DNA from: an uncultured Pelagibacteraceae bacterium
GTDB taxonomy: Bacteria; Pseudomonadota; Alphaproteobacteria; Pelagibacterales; AG-422-B15
Direction of reading: 5' to 3'
Assembly (NCBI GenBank): GCA_902613805.1
Contig: CACMIV010000001.1
Coordinates: 596,136 to 660,135, forward strand
DNA length: 64,000 nucleotides
Shown: piece after piece, positions 63,180-64,000 of the stretch
How positions within the stretch are numbered: the stretch's first letter is position 1
Layout of the letters: each line of letters opens with the position of its first letter
Position numbers and translations under genes: made by a program
Notes under the pieces: model-generated
Database searches by the model: none
What the model was told of the DNA's origin: nothing
What the model saw: only the letters and a program-made list of their open reading frames with translations

Positions 63180-64000
63180 ATGAGATTTAAAAAAGGCATT
63201 ATTCTCGCTGCCGGCAAGGGAACTCGACTTTCGCCTGCAACAAAAGTAACAGTGAAGCCTCTTCTGCCTTTATATGATAAACCTTTACTTTATTACACGT
63301 TATCAAACTTAATTAAGGCTGGTGTTCGCGAGGTTCTGTTTATATCTCAAAAGAAAGATATACCAGAATTTAGAAAACTATTTGGCTCGGGAAAACAGCT
63401 TGGCATGAAATTCAGTTACACATTTCAAAAAAAACAAGTTGGAATTCCTGATGCAGTTAATATTGCCAAAAAATTTATTAATAAAAAACCATTTGTTTTA
63501 GCCTTAGCTGATAATTTATTTGTTGGTAAGAGCTTCACATCAACTTTAAAAAAAGTTCAGTCGCTCAAGGATGGAGCTGCTGTTTTAGCTGTAAAAACAA
63601 AATATCCACACAAATCAGCAGTTATTGAATACGATAGAGAAAAAAATATAAAATCAATTATTGAGAAACCAAAAAAACCAAAGAGTAATCTTACAATACC
63701 TGGTCTTTATTTTTACGATAAAGACTCCATTTCAATTGTTAAGAATTTAAAGCCCTCCAAAAGAAAAGAACTAGAAATAGTTGATGTGCATCAATCTTAT
63801 CTTAGAAAGAATCTCTTAAAAGTTTTTGCATTAAAAAATGATGTTCAGTGGTTTGATACTGGTGATGCAGAAGAAATGCTTGAAGCCTCAAACTATATTC
63901 AAAAATATCAAAAAAAGGGAAAAAAGCTATTTGGGTCTATTGAAATGGATTCATATTTAAATGGATGGATTACAAAGAAACAACTTAGAATTCTTATTAA
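63180..64000 (+). CDS. Sugar-phosphate nucleotidylyltransferase (RmlA-like), 3' end missing
   Basis: Starts at ATG 63180 and stays open to the right edge, giving about 273 residues. The N-terminus is KKGIILAAGKGTRLSPATKVTVKPLLPLYDKPLLYYTLS, the signature of glucose-1-phosphate thymidylyl- and uridylyltransferases. ALADNLFVG and EKPKKPKSNLTIPGLYFYD, with VQWFDTGDAEEMLEAS near the end, match RmlA. The usual length is about 290, so little is missing. RmlA makes dTDP-glucose for rhamnose and other surface sugars; the context with GT9 at the far end cannot be linked. Start spacing from the crotonase stop is 23 bp. Confidence 0.88.
   Translation, partial: MRFKKGIILAAGKGTRLSPATKVTVKPLLPLYDKPLLYYTLSNLIKAGVREVLFISQKKDIPEFRKLFGSGKQLGMKFSYTFQKKQVGIPDAVNIAKKFINKKPFVLALADNLFVGKSFTSTLKKVQSLKDGAAVLAVKTKYPHKSAVIEYDREKNIKSIIEKPKKPKSNLTIPGLYFYDKDSISIVKNLKPSKRKELEIVDVHQSYLRKNLLKVFALKNDVQWFDTGDAEEMLEASNYIQKYQKKGKKLFGSIEMDSYLNGWITKKQLRILI

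Noticed and set aside
1..64000. CRISPR arrays, insertion sequences, prophage or toxin-antitoxin modules
   Set aside because: No regularly spaced repeats, transposase, integrase, phage structural genes or recognisable toxin-antitoxin pairs were seen on either strand.

Overview
The window is about 64 kb of AT-rich, gene-dense bacterial chromosome with almost no non-coding DNA. The gene set points to a streamlined, probably marine alphaproteobacterium. It has a GcrA-type cell-cycle regulator, a class I lysyl-tRNA synthetase, the rpmH-rnpA-yidD-yidC-argB-dapD-dapE run with fmt-truA nearby, the ATP-grasp/alpha-E/transglutaminase trio and TIGR02186 next to TauE/SafE. Narrower placement (AT-rich marine clades such as HIMB59/AEGEAN-169 or PS1) is a guess from composition and content.

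Layout. 1-9062 (+) is the translation block: the end of a GT9 glycosyltransferase, thrS, infC (with an ATA start), rpmI, rplT, pheS, pheT, lepA and tRNA-Ser(GGA). 9063-10818 is accessory: one methyltransferase gene lies between the intact tRNA-Ser 3' end and a diverged copy of that 3' end (a relic of tRNA-targeted integration), and a second methyltransferase follows. 10914-13518 holds transporters, a DUF2061 protein and a structured, GC-rich intergenic element with two DnaA-box-like 9-mers. 13515-16294 (-) carries an Asp/Glu-racemase-family enzyme, an orphan carboxyltransferase and cytochrome b561, the last facing a cytochrome c' gene.

16760-20639 contains YjbQ, SelO, a cold-shock protein, a MarR-like regulator and a sterol-desaturase-like hydroxylase. 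20684-24355 (+) is an envelope cluster: a secreted Gly/Asn-rich TPR protein, a small membrane protein, a lipoprotein fusing a cupredoxin to a beta-helix, a PLDc_N membrane protein and an NlpC/P60 peptidase. An AmpG-like permease converges on it. 25752-33529 has a c-type cytochrome, kdsB, pheA, nudC, the 4.5S SRP RNA gene, then dnaX-ybaB-recR and def-fmt-truA.

33530-36698 (-) is the transglutaminase/alpha-E/ATP-grasp trio. 37038-42339 (-) is dapE-dapD-argB-yidC-yidD-rnpA-rpmH. 42416-48742 (+, with gcrA on -) has a TVP38-like protein, tRNA-Arg(ACG), a DMT exporter, an M48 lipoprotein protease, an ABC-2 permease and argD-argF. 48743-50818 (-) is trkH and folE. 50970-54987 (+) is lysS-pyrD-TetR-SDR. 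54984-58315 (-) is an SDR, then CcdA, TIGR02186 and TauE/SafE. 58427-63156 is a fatty-acid beta-oxidation cluster (two acyl-CoA dehydrogenases, a MaoC hydratase, a dienoyl-CoA isomerase-like crotonase). A sugar-phosphate nucleotidylyltransferase runs off the right edge.

Points most worth a second look: the cupredoxin/beta-helix lipoprotein operon, the tRNA-Ser islet, the structured RNA before lysE, the ATA start of infC, the TGS-less ThrRS, the gamma-length DnaX with a possible slippage site, and several very short membrane-protein genes. No CRISPR array, insertion sequence or prophage was seen.
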